From Siphonodentalium dalli (lineage: Eukaryota > Mollusca > Scaphopoda > Gadilida > Siphonodentaliidae): a DNA stretch of 64,000 nucleotides. Positions 12,389 through 23,284 of the stretch are shown piece after piece. A program made the position numbers and the translations under genes. Below the pieces are notes generated by a model. That model had not been told where the DNA came from, did no database searches, and saw only the letters and a program-made list of their open reading frames with translations. Every line of letters starts with the position of its first letter. Positions within the stretch are counted from its first letter, which is position 1. The stretch spans positions 227,804,578-227,868,577 of the forward strand of contig CP136062.1 in assembly GCA_032622095.1 (NCBI GenBank), given 5' to 3'.

Positions 12389-14824
12389 GTGTTTCTCGGA
12401 GATATAAATCTACATTACGAACTCCGCGACAACAAACCTGTCAACGACCTCAAATTGGTGTTTACTGAATTCGATATGCACCAAATCGTGAACAAACCAA
12501 CGCACCGACGTCAGCACATACTCGACTGGGTTGTTATGAGAGAGACTTCCTCGGCTTGTGGATTGCAGGTCCTGGATAAGACTATTGGTGATCACTTTTT
12601 GGTTCAATTCCACCTCAAAATCGTAAAGTCAGCAGCTCCTAAGAAAACGATCACCTCACGTAATCTGAAAGCAATCGACCGAACTGAATTCTCAGCCAGT
12701 ATCGATGCCGCATTGTCTTCCATTGATATATCGGATAATGATCTTGCTTTGTTTTACAACGACAAACTCTCAACGGTTCTTGACGAACATGCACCCCTTA
12801 TATCCCGTGTGGCCAGCGACAGAACATCGGCACCTTGGCTAACGTCCGATGTCACTGAATCGAAACGAATCAAACGACAAGCTGAACGAACATGGCGAAA
12901 ATCCGGATTGACAGTACATCGGGAAATATATGTTGAATGTAATCGACAATTGAATGTCACCATCAAGAATGCTAAAACTGAGTTCTACAACAATCAAATA
13001 TACAGCTGCAAATCGACCAAAATGTTGTTTAACATCACGAAACCGATGCTTGGAAAGTCAAAACCATCGATTTTCCCCAACGATCGCGCAGCTGGCACCT
13101 TAGCTGATTCCTTTGCATTGTTTTTCCGAGACAAAGTGTCAAAAATCAGAGCCATTGTTGACCAAACGCATGGTGCACCGGAATATTTGGAGTTCTCAAG
13201 TCACAGAAAAATGGACGAATTTCGATCTGTGAGTTCGGAAGAAGTTAAGAATGTGATTTTGTCAATGCCACCTAAGTCATGTTCGTTAGATCCCATTCCT
13301 ACAACACTTCTTCGTATTCACTGCGATCAACTTTTGGATGTAATAACTGATATTATTAACTCCTCGCTCTCAACGGGTGTTGTTCCCCAATGCTTCAAAC
13401 ACGCCAGTGTTACCCCATTGTTAAAGAAGTCTGGTTTAGATCAAAATTTGCTGCAAAACTATAGACCAGTCTCCAATCTTCCTTTCTTATCTAAAGTCCT
13501 TGAACGTGTAGTGCTCCACCAACTTCGTAAACACTTGAAAGACAATAATTTAGAAGAAAACTTTCAGTCAGCTTACAAGAAAAATCACTGTACGGAGACA
13601 GCCTTGACTCGAATTTTTAACGACTTGCTGTGTGCGACAGATGAGGGCAAACTCTCCATTCTTACATGCCTTGACCTCTCTGCGGCGTTTGACACGCTCG
13701 ATCATTCCATCCTGTTAAAACGCCTTTCTGTGACTTTCGGAATGTCCGGCACGGTATTAAAGTGGTTCCATTCTTACGTAACCGAGAGAACTCAATCAGT
13801 TATTGTTAATTCTACGACGTCTAACCCCGTGCATCTATCATATGGAGTGCCCCAAGGTTCTGTGCTGGGACCTGTACTATATCTCGTTTACACACAGCCT
13901 CTTGGAAACATCATCGAAAAACACAACATTCAGTATCACATGTATGCAGACGATACCCAAATGTACATATCAGTTGAGCCATCGATCTTAGACGAAGCAA
14001 TTTCTCAAGTTCAGACATGCGTTTCAGAAGTTAAAACATGGATGGAGATCAACAAACTCAAACTTAACGAAAGCAAAACTGAAATTATGCTTTGTGGAAC
14101 TAACGCTCGGTTGAAGGGGGTCAGTCTTAATGCCACGCTCATCGGCGACAGTGTAATTGAATTTTCTGATGTTATTAAAAACCTCGGTGTGACCATCGAC
14201 AAAAACTTCTCAATGTCATCTCACATCAGCAACCTATGCAGGTCCTTATATATGGAGCTCCGGCGCATTTCGCATGTACGTCCATATATCTCCGAACAAT
14301 CCACACAAATATTGATGTCCTCATTTGTGTTATCCAAAATCGATTACTGTAATTCTATTTTAGCAGGACTCCCAGATTATCAACTTCACAAACTTCAAAA
14401 AATTGTTAATATTGCTGCAAAAATTGTGTGCCGTGCAGGCAAATTTGATCATGTTACCCCACTGTTGTATAAATTACATTGGCTTCCCATATTTGAACGA
14501 ATTGTGTACAAACATGCTACTTTGTGTTATAGAAAGTCGGATATTGATAATGCTTTGCCACCATATATTGATACATTGTTGGTCAAATATGTACCTGCTC
14601 GACCACTTCGATCACAGGATGCGAATGCGATGGTTGTACCTAAACGAGATCTGATGTACTTTGGTCGCCGTTCTTTCGAGGTCTACGGGCCGACCATTTG
14701 GAACAACCTTCCCAAAGAGGTGAAACAGTCTGACTGTTTGGAAACATTCAAATCGGCCCTAAAAACTCACCTATTCATCTCCCATTTCGGACAAATAACA
14801 TCAGAAAACGTTGAGGAGACTTAA
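12389..14824 (+). CDS. Non-LTR retrotransposon ORF2: endonuclease remnant and reverse transcriptase
   Basis: An 811-codon open frame encoding the polymerase of a CR1/L2-group LINE. Such proteins nick target DNA and reverse-transcribe their own RNA there. Residues 1-80 keep only the C-terminal part of an APE-type endonuclease: GDIN at 4-7 (usual GDFN) and THRRQHILDWV at 38-48. The reverse transcriptase shows motif A DLSAAFDTLDH with Asp429, GVPQGSVLGP at 486-495 and the catalytic YADD at 519-522. The C-terminal domain ends with GRRSFEVYGPTIWNNLP, typical of the group. The frame is open upstream to the truncation at 12308 with no ATG, so the listed GTG start is arbitrary and the native start is lost. 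The N-terminal endonuclease half is missing, so this copy cannot be fully functional although the polymerase part shows no stop or frameshift. Confidence 0.93.
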   Translation: MFLGDINLHYELRDNKPVNDLKLVFTEFDMHQIVNKPTHRRQHILDWVVMRETSSACGLQVLDKTIGDHFLVQFHLKIVKSAAPKKTITSRNLKAIDRTEFSASIDAALSSIDISDNDLALFYNDKLSTVLDEHAPLISRVASDRTSAPWLTSDVTESKRIKRQAERTWRKSGLTVHREIYVECNRQLNVTIKNAKTEFYNNQIYSCKSTKMLFNITKPMLGKSKPSIFPNDRAAGTLADSFALFFRDKVSKIRAIVDQTHGAPEYLEFSSHRKMDEFRSVSSEEVKNVILSMPPKSCSLDPIPTTLLRIHCDQLLDVITDIINSSLSTGVVPQCFKHASVTPLLKKSGLDQNLLQNYRPVSNLPFLSKVLERVVLHQLRKHLKDNNLEENFQSAYKKNHCTETALTRIFNDLLCATDEGKLSILTCLDLSAAFDTLDHSILLKRLSVTFGMSGTVLKWFHSYVTERTQSVIVNSTTSNPVHLSYGVPQGSVLGPVLYLVYTQPLGNIIEKHNIQYHMYADDTQMYISVEPSILDEAISQVQTCVSEVKTWMEINKLKLNESKTEIMLCGTNARLKGVSLNATLIGDSVIEFSDVIKNLGVTIDKNFSMSSHISNLCRSLYMELRRISHVRPYISEQSTQILMSSFVLSKIDYCNSILAGLPDYQLHKLQKIVNIAAKIVCRAGKFDHVTPLLYKLHWLPIFERIVYKHATLCYRKSDIDNALPPYIDTLLVKYVPARPLRSQDANAMVVPKRDLMYFGRRSFEVYGPTIWNNLPKEVKQSDCLETFKSALKTHLFISHFGQITSENVEET

Positions 14825-14957
14825 TTATTGAAATACATGCATATTATTTATTGCGTATATGTTATAGTGTGAATGTGTGTGACTGCGTTTGTGTGAATTG
14901 TTCAGCGCCATGAGCCATACGGGATATGGCGCTATACAAATACTCTATATTATTATT
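14825..14957 (+). other. Retrotransposon 3' UTR and tail
   Basis: Contains the inverted pair GGCGCCATGAGCC / ATATGGCGCTAT-type stem (CAGCGCCATG ... CATATGGCGCTA, about 14904-14934), ACAAATACTC and the terminal TATTATTATT. In related LINEs this 3' hairpin plus short-repeat tail is the recognition end for reverse transcription. That role is inferred here. Confidence 0.75.
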
Positions 14958-17220
14958 ATCTATAAATAAACATGCATAGACGTCGACTTTGTAGGACAGA
15001 AATATTTGTTATAAACAACATATAACAGACTGTCTAAATAGAGTCTCACAAATATCAAACTTTTTTAAAGACGTGATCAGACTAAACAACCCCAAGTTAC
15101 AACAACAACAAAAACAAAAACACATAACAACAGCTATAAATAAACATGCATCGACGTCGACTTTGTAGGACAGAAATATTTGTTATAAACAACATATAAC
15201 AGACTATCTAAATAGAGTCTCACAAATGTCAAACTTTTGTTGTTAAATTGATTGTTAGTGTCCCTCTACTAGTAAATAATAAGTAATATATAGAAAATAA
15301 ATACTATGTTCAACTGAATCCCCACTATAGTCTCACGAAGGTGGCAGTTCTCTCCGGTTTATATACCAGTATATCTAAATCAAAAGCAAAATAGTGCGAT
15401 GTGTAGCTGATAGAACGTTGTCATATATTCAGTTCTTCGGGTGTTCAAGACTTAAAATAGGGTATAGGTGGTCTCCAAACCATTTTGCTGTTCGCTTTTT
15501 GTAAGGTGCCGCAGGCTTTCGAAAAAAACGAGCCCTCCAAAGTAATTAAATATTTCCGGATCGAATAGCCTTTTCTCCACACCCTCTGCTAAAACGTATA
15601 CATCATTTTAGTTCGAAAAACATTTTTGCAGTCGTCATATGTTGTATTCGTTCATTCTAAGACGATTCACTCGACGTTTGACTATATATGGACGTGTGGT
15701 GTTGCAGTAACCACTCTGCGGTAGTCGGCAAAAACGTCGTTAAATTTCGAGGGACTACCTTGGAAATAGGACCGATATCCTTTTTATTTTGACTGCAACT
15801 TTTTGCTGTGCGACAAACGGGATTCGGAATTAGTGATAATGTTGCCAAAATAAAACACCAGGCCCATAATTCCGTTTTTATTGCGACAGGCTCAAAAATA
15901 ATTATGTTACATTGAACGATCGGCCCAATAGCGATATAGTATGTTTGCGCTCTATCGTATATCGCGACGTTCCGTAAACTTTGAGGTTTTTTATAATAAC
16001 TAATAGATTGTCATGATATTGAAGCATTTGGGGAATGATATATACATGGCAGCTTATACCTACACGTTCCATATACAATTCGCTTAATTTTGATGTGATT
16101 CATATTCTTGAATACACGAAGGTGGTGAATTAGTCTGCACTTTAACCCATATTTGTGTGCATTTTACGATTAGCCGACGAACGTGCAACAACGTTGTCGG
16201 CTCCACGTATTCAGTACTTTGATGTTGTAAACAAACTTTTCTCAAGTGTCGTTTTGGTCCAACTATCACTTTTCGACGGGGAGAGCTGATCCGAATAATA
16301 GCTAAGATGTATTTAGATAGAATTATCGAAAAAACTTGACCGATTAGGGTGCATTTTAAGAGAATCGAGTGGAGAAAACTTGGTAACTATAAACGCGAAT
16401 TCTGCCATCGCATGTTTCTGTATGATGTAGGCGAAGTAACTCTAAAATTTCGGCAAGTATTTAACCCATCAATCCCCATTACGGTGGCAGTTAAAGGGTG
16501 AAGGAGTGGTCGCATGGGCTCGCGAATGGTCCGATGACACTTCCCGTGGGTTTTTACCCTTAGATAGGAAGTTTGGGCTCAATCGGTCGAGCCGTTTTCG
16601 AGTCTATAAAGGATATATATATATATATACATACATAAGTCGTATGACGTCACCGTCCACATTTTCCTTTGAACTAGCTTTGATCGACATAATGTACTTT
16701 TGGTTTCGTTTTCGCGAACGACTTTCTTATTCGCAAAAGAAAAACGTTGCTTCTTATTCTATTTCAACCCAAATACAAAATTGAAATCTACCTCAGATTG
16801 AATTGCTTGGTACTAAATGTTGAATTTCTTGATAATATTAAATTCTATTGGACATGTTAGCTTGTAATATTCATGATATTGGTCAATTATGGACTCTTTT
16901 AGCTAATGTTGAATTGGATGTCATAAACTCTGAATTTGTAAACAATGTGTGAAATTAGCCATGCGGCGGAAAAGTTCTTATGCTATTTTTAGCTAATGGG
17001 CGGGGTTTACTGAAATCGCGCTGGCTGAATGAATTCCCCTAGTCTTGGGTATTCCATGCGAATATCGCCTGATTGGTTACATCGCTTTACTGATGATATT
17101 GCGATTGGCTGGCAATTACGTAAATCCTGCTTGTAGTAATGGAACCCCTTTCTAATTTCGTCAGACTCAGTACCCGAACCGTCTGAGTATGATTTTAATC
17201 AGAACTGTCCCCGGAGTTGA

Positions 17221-17544
17221 CTGTTTACGTATCGTACACTCTTTACGTAATGTACTGTATCATAATATGCTTTTGTTTACTAACAAGGCGTACGATCTTG
17301 ACAATAACATGCTATTTTTTGCGATATTTATGATATGATTGGTATAAGAACAAATATGTCTATATTTTAATAATATTTCTGTTTATGACGGTTTTAACGG
17401 ATGTGACTTTTTAAACAGCAACACACCCTATACATTCATAAAATTAGCTAACCGTAGGAATTAGTACATTTAGCCATACGGTTTACATGACCGATGAAGT
17501 CGAACTGAATTATGAACCGCAATTTGATTGATGAACGAAACGCC
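17221..17544. other. No recognised feature
   Basis: AT-rich sequence between the tandem unit and the 40-bp satellite. No gene or repeat is seen. Confidence 0.5.
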
Positions 17545-20500
17545 TAGGAGAGATTGTGTCACGTGCTCGATGCGTGTTGTTATTAGGAGAGATTATGTCA
17601 CGTGCTCGCCGTGTGTTGTTATTAGGAGAGATTGTGTCACGGGCTCGCTGTGTGTTGTTATTAGGAGAGATTGTGTCATGTGCTCGCTGTGTGTTGTTAT
17701 TAGGAGTGATTGTGTGCACGTGCTCGCAGCGTGTTGTTATTATGAGTGATTGTGTGCACGTGCTCGCCGCGTGTTGTTATTAGGAGTGATTGTGTGCACG
17801 TGCTCGCCGCGTGTTGTTATTAGGAGTGATTGTGTGCACGTGCTCGCTGTGTGTTGTTATTAAGAGAGATTGTGTGCACGTGCTCGCCGCGTGTTGTTAT
17901 TTGGAGTGATTTTGTGCACGTGCTCGCTGAGTGTTGTTATTAGGAGAGATTGTGTGCACGTGCTCGCCGCGTGTTGTTATTAGGAGTGATTGTGTGCACG
18001 TGTTCGCTGTGTGTTGTTATTAGGAGAAATTGTGTGCACGTGCTCCCCGCGTGTTGTTATTAAGAGTGATTGTGTGCACGTGCTCGCTGGGTGTTGTTAT
18101 TAGGTTAGGAGAAATTGTGTGCACGTGCTCCCCGCGTGTTGTTATTAAGAGTGATTGTGTGCACGTGCTCGCTGTGTGTTGTTATTATGAGAGATTGTGT
18201 CACGTGCTCGCTGTGTGTTGTTATTAGGAGATTGTGTCACGTGCTCGCCGCGTGTTGTTATTAGGAGTGATTGTGTGCACATGCTCGCTGTGTGTTGTTA
18301 TTAGGAGATATTGTGTGCACGTGCTCGCCGCGTGTTGTTATTAGGAGTGATTGTGTGCACGTGCCCACTGCGTATTGTTATTAGGAGTGATTGTGTGCAC
18401 GTTCTCGCTGTGTGTTGTTATTATGAGAGATTGTGTGCACGTGCTCGCTGTGTGTTGTTATTAGGAGTGATTGTGTGCACATGCTCGCTGTGTGTTGTTA
18501 TTAGGAGATATTGTGTGCACGTGCTCGCCGCGTGTTGTTATTAGGAGTGATTGTGTGCACGTGCCCACTGCGTATTGTTATTAGGAGTGATTGTGTGCAC
18601 GTTCTCGCTGTGTGTAGTTATTAGGAGTGATTGTGTACACGTGCTCGCTGTGTGTTGTTATTAGGAGAGATTGTGAGCACGTGCTCGCCGCGTGTTGTTA
18701 TTAGGAGTGATTGTGTACACGTGCTCGCTGTGTGTTGTTATTAGGAGAGATTGTGTCACGTGCTCTCCGCGTGTTGTTATTAGGAGTGATTATGTGCACA
18801 TGCTCGCTGTGTGTTGTTATTAGGAGAGATTGTGTGCACATGCTCGCCGTGTGTTGTTATTAGGAGAGATTGTGTGCACGTGCTCGTTGCGTGTTGTTAT
18901 TATGAGAGTTTGTGTGCACGTGCTCTCTGCGTGTTGCTATTAGGAGAGATTGTGTGTACGTGCTCGTTGCGTGTTTTTATTAAGACAAATTGTGGTCACG
19001 TGCTATCTGCATGTTGTTACTAAGAGAGATTGTGTGCACGTGCTCGTTGCGTGTTGTTATTATGAGAGATTGTGGTCACGTGCTCTCTGCGTGTTGTTAT
19101 TAAGAGAGTTTGTGTGTACGTGCTCGTTGCGTGTTGTTATTAGGAGAGATTGTGTGCACGGGCTCTCTGCGTGTTGTTATTAGGAGAGATTGTGTGCACG
19201 GGCTCTATGTGTGTTGTTATTAGGAGAGATTGTGTGCACGTGCTCTCTGCGTGTTGTTATTAGGAGAGATTGCATGCATGTGCTCTCTGTGTGTTGTTAT
19301 TAGGAGAGTTTGTGTGCACGTGCTCTCTGCGTGTTGTTATTAGGAGAGATTGTGTGCACGTGCTCTCTGCGTGTTGTTATTAGGAGAGTTTGTGTGCACG
19401 TGCTCTCTGTGTGTTATTATTAGGAGAGTTTGTGTGCACGTGCTCTCTGTGTGTTGTTGTTAGGAGAGTTTGTGTGCACGTGCTCTCTGTGTGTTATTAT
19501 TAGGACAGTTTGTGTGCACGTGCTATCTGCGTGTTGTTGTTAGGAGAGATTGTGTGCACGTGCTCTCTGTGTGTTATTATTAGGACAGTTTGTGTGCACG
19601 TGCTATCTGCGTGGTGTTGTTAGGAGAGATTGTGTGCACGTGCTCTCTGTGTGTTATTATTAGGACAGTTTGTGTGCACGTGCTATCTGCGTGTTGTTGT
19701 TAGGAGAGATTGTGTGCACGTGCTCTCTGTGTGTTATTATTAGGACAGTTTGTGTGCACGTGCTATCTGCGTGTTGTTGTTAGGAGAGATTGTGTGCACG
19801 TGCTCTCTGTGTGTTATTATTAGGACAGTTTGTGTGCACGTGCTATCTGCGTGTTGTTGTTAGGAGAGATTGTGTGCACGTGCTCTCTGTGTGTTATTAT
19901 TAGGACAGTTTGTGTGCACGTGCTATCTGCGTGTTGTTGTTAGGAGAGATTGTGTGCACGTGCTCTCTGTGTGTTATTATTAGGACAGTTTGTGTGCACG
20001 TGCTATCTGCGTGTTGTTGTTAGGAGAGATTGTGCGCACGTGCTCTCTGTGTGTTATTATTAGGACAGTTTGTGTGCACGTGCTATCTGCGTGTTGTTGT
20101 TAGGAGAGATTGTGTGCACGTGCTCTCTGTGTGTTATTATTAGGACAGTTTGTGTGCACGTGCTATCTGCGTGTTGTTGTTAGGAGAGATTGTGTGCACG
20201 TGCTCTCTGTGTGTTATTATTAGGACAGTTTGTGTGCACGTGCTATCTGCGTGTTGTTGTTAGGAGAGATTGTGTGCACGTGCTCTCTGTGTGTTATTAT
20301 TAGGACAGTTTTTGTGCACGTGCTATCTGCGTGTTGTTGTTAGGAGAGATTGTGTGCACGTGCTCTCTGTGTGTTATTATTAGGACAGTTTGTGTGCACG
20401 TGCTATCTGCGTGTTGTTGTTAGGAGAGATTGTGTGCACGTGCTCTCTGTGTGTTATTATTAGGACAGTTTGTGTGCACGTGCTATCTGCGTGTTGTTGT

Positions 20501-21185
20501 TAGGAGAGATTGTGTGCACGTGCTCTCTGTGTGTTATTATTAAGACAGTTTGTGTGCACGTGCTATCTGCGTGTTGTTGTTGGGAGAGATTGTGTGCACG
20601 TGCTCTCTGTGTGTTATTATTAGGACAGTTTGTGTGCACGTGCTATCTGCGTGTTGTTGTTGGGAGAGATTGTGTGCACGTGCTCTCTGTGTGTTATTAT
20701 TAGGACAGTTTGTGTGCACGTGCTATCTGCGTGTTGTTGTTAGGAGAGATTGTGTGCACGTGCTCTCTGTGTGTTATTATTAGGACAGTTTGTGTGCACG
20801 TGCTATCTGCGTGTTGTTGTTAGGAGAGATTGTGTGCACGTGCTCTCTGCGTGTTGTTATTAGGAGAGATTGCCTGCATGTGCTCTCTGCGTGTTGTTAT
20901 TATGAGAGATTGTGTGCACGTGCTCTCTGTGTGTTATTATTAGGATAGTTTGTGTGCACGTGCTCTCTGCGTGTTGTTGTTAGGAGAGATTGTGTGCACG
21001 TGCTCTCTGCGTGTTGTTGTTAGGATAGTTTGTGTGCACGTGCTCTCTGCGTGTTGTTGTTAGGATAGTTTGTGTGCACGTGCTCTCTGTGTGTTGTTGT
21101 TAGGAGAGATTGTGTGCACGTGCTCTCTGCGTGTTGTTGTTAGGAGAGATTGTGTGCACGTGCTCGTTGCGTGTTGTTATTGGGA
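17545..21185. repeat. 40-bp satellite array (~90 units)
   Basis: The unit is about 40 bp: GTGTTGTTATTAGGAGAGAT followed by TGTGTGCACGTGCTCTCTGC. Each unit carries overlapping palindromes GTGCAC and CACGTG. The left part (17545-18780) is more variable and includes shorter GTCACGTG variants. It also has a local duplication of a five-unit block with 200-bp spacing (for example GTGCCCACTGCGTATTG at 18360 and again at 18560). Open frames through the array are period-driven artefacts. Confidence 0.95.
19501..20860. repeat. 80-bp higher-order repeat, 17 copies
   Basis: Within the 40-bp array two monomer types alternate strictly: TAGGACAGTT...GCTATCTGC GTGTTGTTGT and TAGGAGAGAT...GCTCTCTGT GTGTTATTAT. 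TAGGACAGTT (or TAAGACAGTT) recurs every 80 bases at 19501, 19581, 19661 and so on to 20781. Copies are almost identical, indicating recent amplification of the dimer inside an older array. Confidence 0.95.
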
Positions 21186-21301
21186 GATACGTTTGAATTT
21201 GAACATATGTTACTCATAATTATTTTGGCAGTTTTGAAAACTTGTTCACATTATTAATGTTCTATTAAAATTTAAAATGTACTGGTGTATGATTATAATG
21301 A

Positions 21302-21445
21302 TTGACTTGCTGATCGATTGATTTTGACCGGCAGAGTAATTAAACATATAGTACTCGTGAATCCATGCTGGATTCACACACTTTTATTTGTTTAATTACT
21401 CTGCAGGTCAAAATCCAATGACCCCCAGCTCGATCTGCAAGTCAT
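21302..21445. repeat. Foldback MITE-like element
   Basis: Imperfect arms TGACTTGCTGATCGATTGAT ... and ... CTCGATCTGCAAGTCA, including ATTTTGACCGGCAGAGTAAT facing ATTACTCTGCAGGTCAAAAT. The centre is a perfect hairpin GTGAATCCA-TGC-TGGATTCAC (21357-21377). Confidence 0.8.
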
Positions 21446-21448
21446 TTC

Positions 21449-21649
21449 TTAACCCTTTGAGTGCCAGGGGCCGATCTCATCGGCCCTAAACCTAACTAAT
21501 AAGTCTGTTAAAGAATATAAGAATAAATTATTAAAATTGTCAAAAATTGTAATAAAAAAAAGAAAAAAAAAAGAGAATATATAAGAGAATGCATTGGCAC
21601 AGGGTATATGGGTTGATACAAAAATCGGACCTGGCACTCAAAGGGTTAA
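21449..21649. repeat. T1 element, degenerate copy C (TTAA shell)
   Basis: TTAACCCTTTGAGTGCCAGG on the left and CCTGGCACTCAAAGGGTTAA on the right form a perfect 20-bp terminal inverted repeat including TTAA. Inside, only the last half-hairpin (TATAAGAGAATGCATTGGCA, then CAGGG) of the T1 cassette survives. The sequence next to the TIR (GGCCGATCTCATCGGCC) is itself a short palindrome. Confidence 0.8.
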
Positions 21650-22143
21650 ATATCCATCGGGAAGGCCATCCATATCTTTATAACTTCAGGTGACGAAAGC
21701 TACCAACGGTCAAATGATGCATTTGATTGCCAAACGTTCACGCATATCGTTAAAGATGATTCATATTTATATTCCTCGATTATGATTTGACAACAACAAT
21801 TCGGGAAGTGTTTACATTCGCGCGAGTCCATTCGGGCTAATTGACCTAAAGTGTCTACTAAGTAAACATGTTTACTTGGTTTTCTAAGTAAACAAGTTTA
21901 TTTGCACTCTTAGAATTGTGGCCAAAGAATCAGCCGAAGAACCAATAGTTTAGTTCTTGAAGATTGTATAAATCGTGTAGAATCCATATACACAACTAGA
22001 ATGCACTCTCTGGAGCTGCCTATACTTGCTCCCATCACACATTCGGCATCTTTAATTGTCATAGTCTAAAATAAACAAAATATGTCCGCGCGTTTAGGGT
22101 TAAGATGATATGAAGAAGACTAACTCAAGCGAGATTCCTTTGA
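21650..22143. other. No recognised feature
   Basis: Unique-looking sequence with small imperfect direct repeats of AAGTAAACA(T/A)GTTTA near 21860-21900. No gene is called. Confidence 0.45.
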
Positions 22144-22239
22144 AATACCAAGGCATACATTGCTGGTGGAGGTGGCAAGAAAAAGACGCCTGCGAGGAAA
22201 AGAAGGGACGCCGCCAGACGAGCCAAATGGAAAAAGAAG

Positions 22240-22803
22240 ATGGGGGTGACTGTTGATCTGCCAGTCACCCCTCCCCTTGTGGTTCAGCCGACGTCCAGTG
22301 TCACAGCCGGTAGGTCGGAGTTGTCTGAGAGACGCACAGGCAACCCGACCTGCATGGAGACAGGCGACATTGCACCAGCTAGCAGGGACTCCGTTGATCT
22401 GCCGGAGGTCCCTGCTGTCGTCGTCGAGTCGAGCGGAGAAAGGGAGCAGGAAACCAACCCTGCTGTTCCTGCCGCCAGCTTCGAGGTGGAGTTGGACAGC
22501 TTGCCACCACGGACACCGGAATTCCATCTTATCCCGGTGTCCCCCAGCTCCTCCACCACCAACAACAACAACAACTACTTCGAAGATGAGGATGAAAAAG
22601 AACAACAGAGAGCCATGCAGCAAAGAATATCTGAGCAACAAGAAAGAATCGACAAGACTTTAGCAGAGTCATACAGAGTGCTCCGAGAGTCCGACAGATT
22701 GATCCGAATGATCAGCAGCAAAGACCAAGAACGGAAGGACAAACCAACATCACTATCCTCAACAGAAAAGCCACCTAAAAAGACGAAGCACAAAAAGAAA
22801 TGA
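22240..22803 (+). CDS. Hypothetical basic, coiled-coil protein (possible retroelement ORF1 or exon)
   Basis: A 187-codon frame in a locally GC-richer stretch. Residues 1-100 are rich in Pro, Ser, Thr and Val. An Asn run is at 108-112, an acidic patch YFEDEDEKE at 113-121, a Gln/Glu/Arg-rich probable coiled coil at 118-165, and a Lys-rich tail KKTKHKKK at 180-187. The frame is open upstream to about 22144 without another ATG, and that stretch reads GGGGKKKTPARKRRDAARRA, a strongly basic segment. That layout resembles nucleic-acid-binding ORF1/gag-like proteins of retroelements, but no zinc knuckle or polymerase is adjacent. It could equally be an internal exon. I do not recognise a named family. 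Confidence 0.5.
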   Translation: MGVTVDLPVTPPLVVQPTSSVTAGRSELSERRTGNPTCMETGDIAPASRDSVDLPEVPAVVVESSGEREQETNPAVPAASFEVELDSLPPRTPEFHLIPVSPSSSTTNNNNNYFEDEDEKEQQRAMQQRISEQQERIDKTLAESYRVLRESDRLIRMISSKDQERKDKPTSLSSTEKPPKKTKHKKK

Positions 22804-22880
22804 ATATTTGATTAATAGTATAAAAATGCTTTTTTTTTGTGATTACAAATAATTAAAGCTAAAAAAATGAGGGGTGAAGG

Positions 22881-22900
22881 AATAGACCTCTCGGTCTATT
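22881..22900. repeat. Small perfect hairpin downstream of the ORF
   Basis: AATAGACC-TCTC-GGTCTATT, 80 bp after the stop codon of the 22240-22803 frame and just after an AATTAAAG stretch. It could be a 3' UTR stem. No function can be shown. Confidence 0.5.
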
Positions 22901-22903
22901 CGA

Positions 22904-23284
22904 CCATCCCGGGGTTAGCACCCCAAATCACATTCCTGCTGCCAATGTCTGAACATCAGAAGTCTTTTAGGCGTCACTAAACTAATAATGTCATTCCGTC
23001 TCGTCGTATTCAGTAGCGCTTCGTCAGGTTCGTTCGTCTGTTCCGTAACTTCCTCACATCTGCTATCATCATTTCGTATGTCCGTTAGAGAACACCCAGT
23101 CTGTGGCGATGTCTGTCTTTGTCCGAAAAAGTCAGTCAATTAAAACAACAGCCGAACGATATTTCATAAGTACGAAAATAACGAAATACTTTCGTTGCCT
23201 AACTTCGTCTCGAATGTCGATCTATTGAGCGCTTTTATTAATTAGCGTTCTGACGCCATGCTCTCTGTCTCCATTTGGGGTAAA
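22904..23284. other. No recognised feature
   Basis: Mixed-composition sequence with a minus-strand open frame (22915-23139) that has no domain I recognise. Confidence 0.4.

Larger units (their letters stand above)
12308..14957 (+). mobile_element. 5'-truncated CR1/L2-group non-LTR retrotransposon
   Basis: A 2650-bp insertion in unit copy 3. Copy 1 reads CAACATCTATAAATAAAC (6215-6232). In copy 3 this is split, with ATCTA on both sides (12303-12307 and 14958-14962) as the apparent target-site duplication. The element starts inside the endonuclease region, so it is 5'-truncated as expected from target-primed reverse transcription. It carries the reverse transcriptase ORF and ends in a short 3' UTR with a GGCGCTATACAAAT motif and a TTATTATT tail, which is typical of CR1/L2-group elements. 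The reading frame is open throughout, so the insertion is young. Confidence 0.92.
8709..17220. repeat. Tandem unit, copy 3 (with two insertions)
   Basis: Same unit as 3149-8486. Its 8.51 kb minus the 0.51-kb insert (9057-9562) and the 2.65-kb retrotransposon (12308-14957) leaves ~5.35 kb, matching copy 1. Small private differences include an extra ~20 bp near 16705 (cgttttcgcgaacgacttt) and a missing ~25 bp near 16900 relative to 8135-8175. A false duplication from assembling two haplotypes is a possible alternative. Confidence 0.9.

Noticed and set aside
17510-20783. Several 65-77-codon frames rich in Cys, Val and Leu
   Set aside because: They are periodic translations of the 40-bp satellite in different frames, broken at random unit variants.
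22120-22641. 173-codon minus-strand frame
   Set aside because: Antisense shadow of the better-supported 22240-22803 frame.
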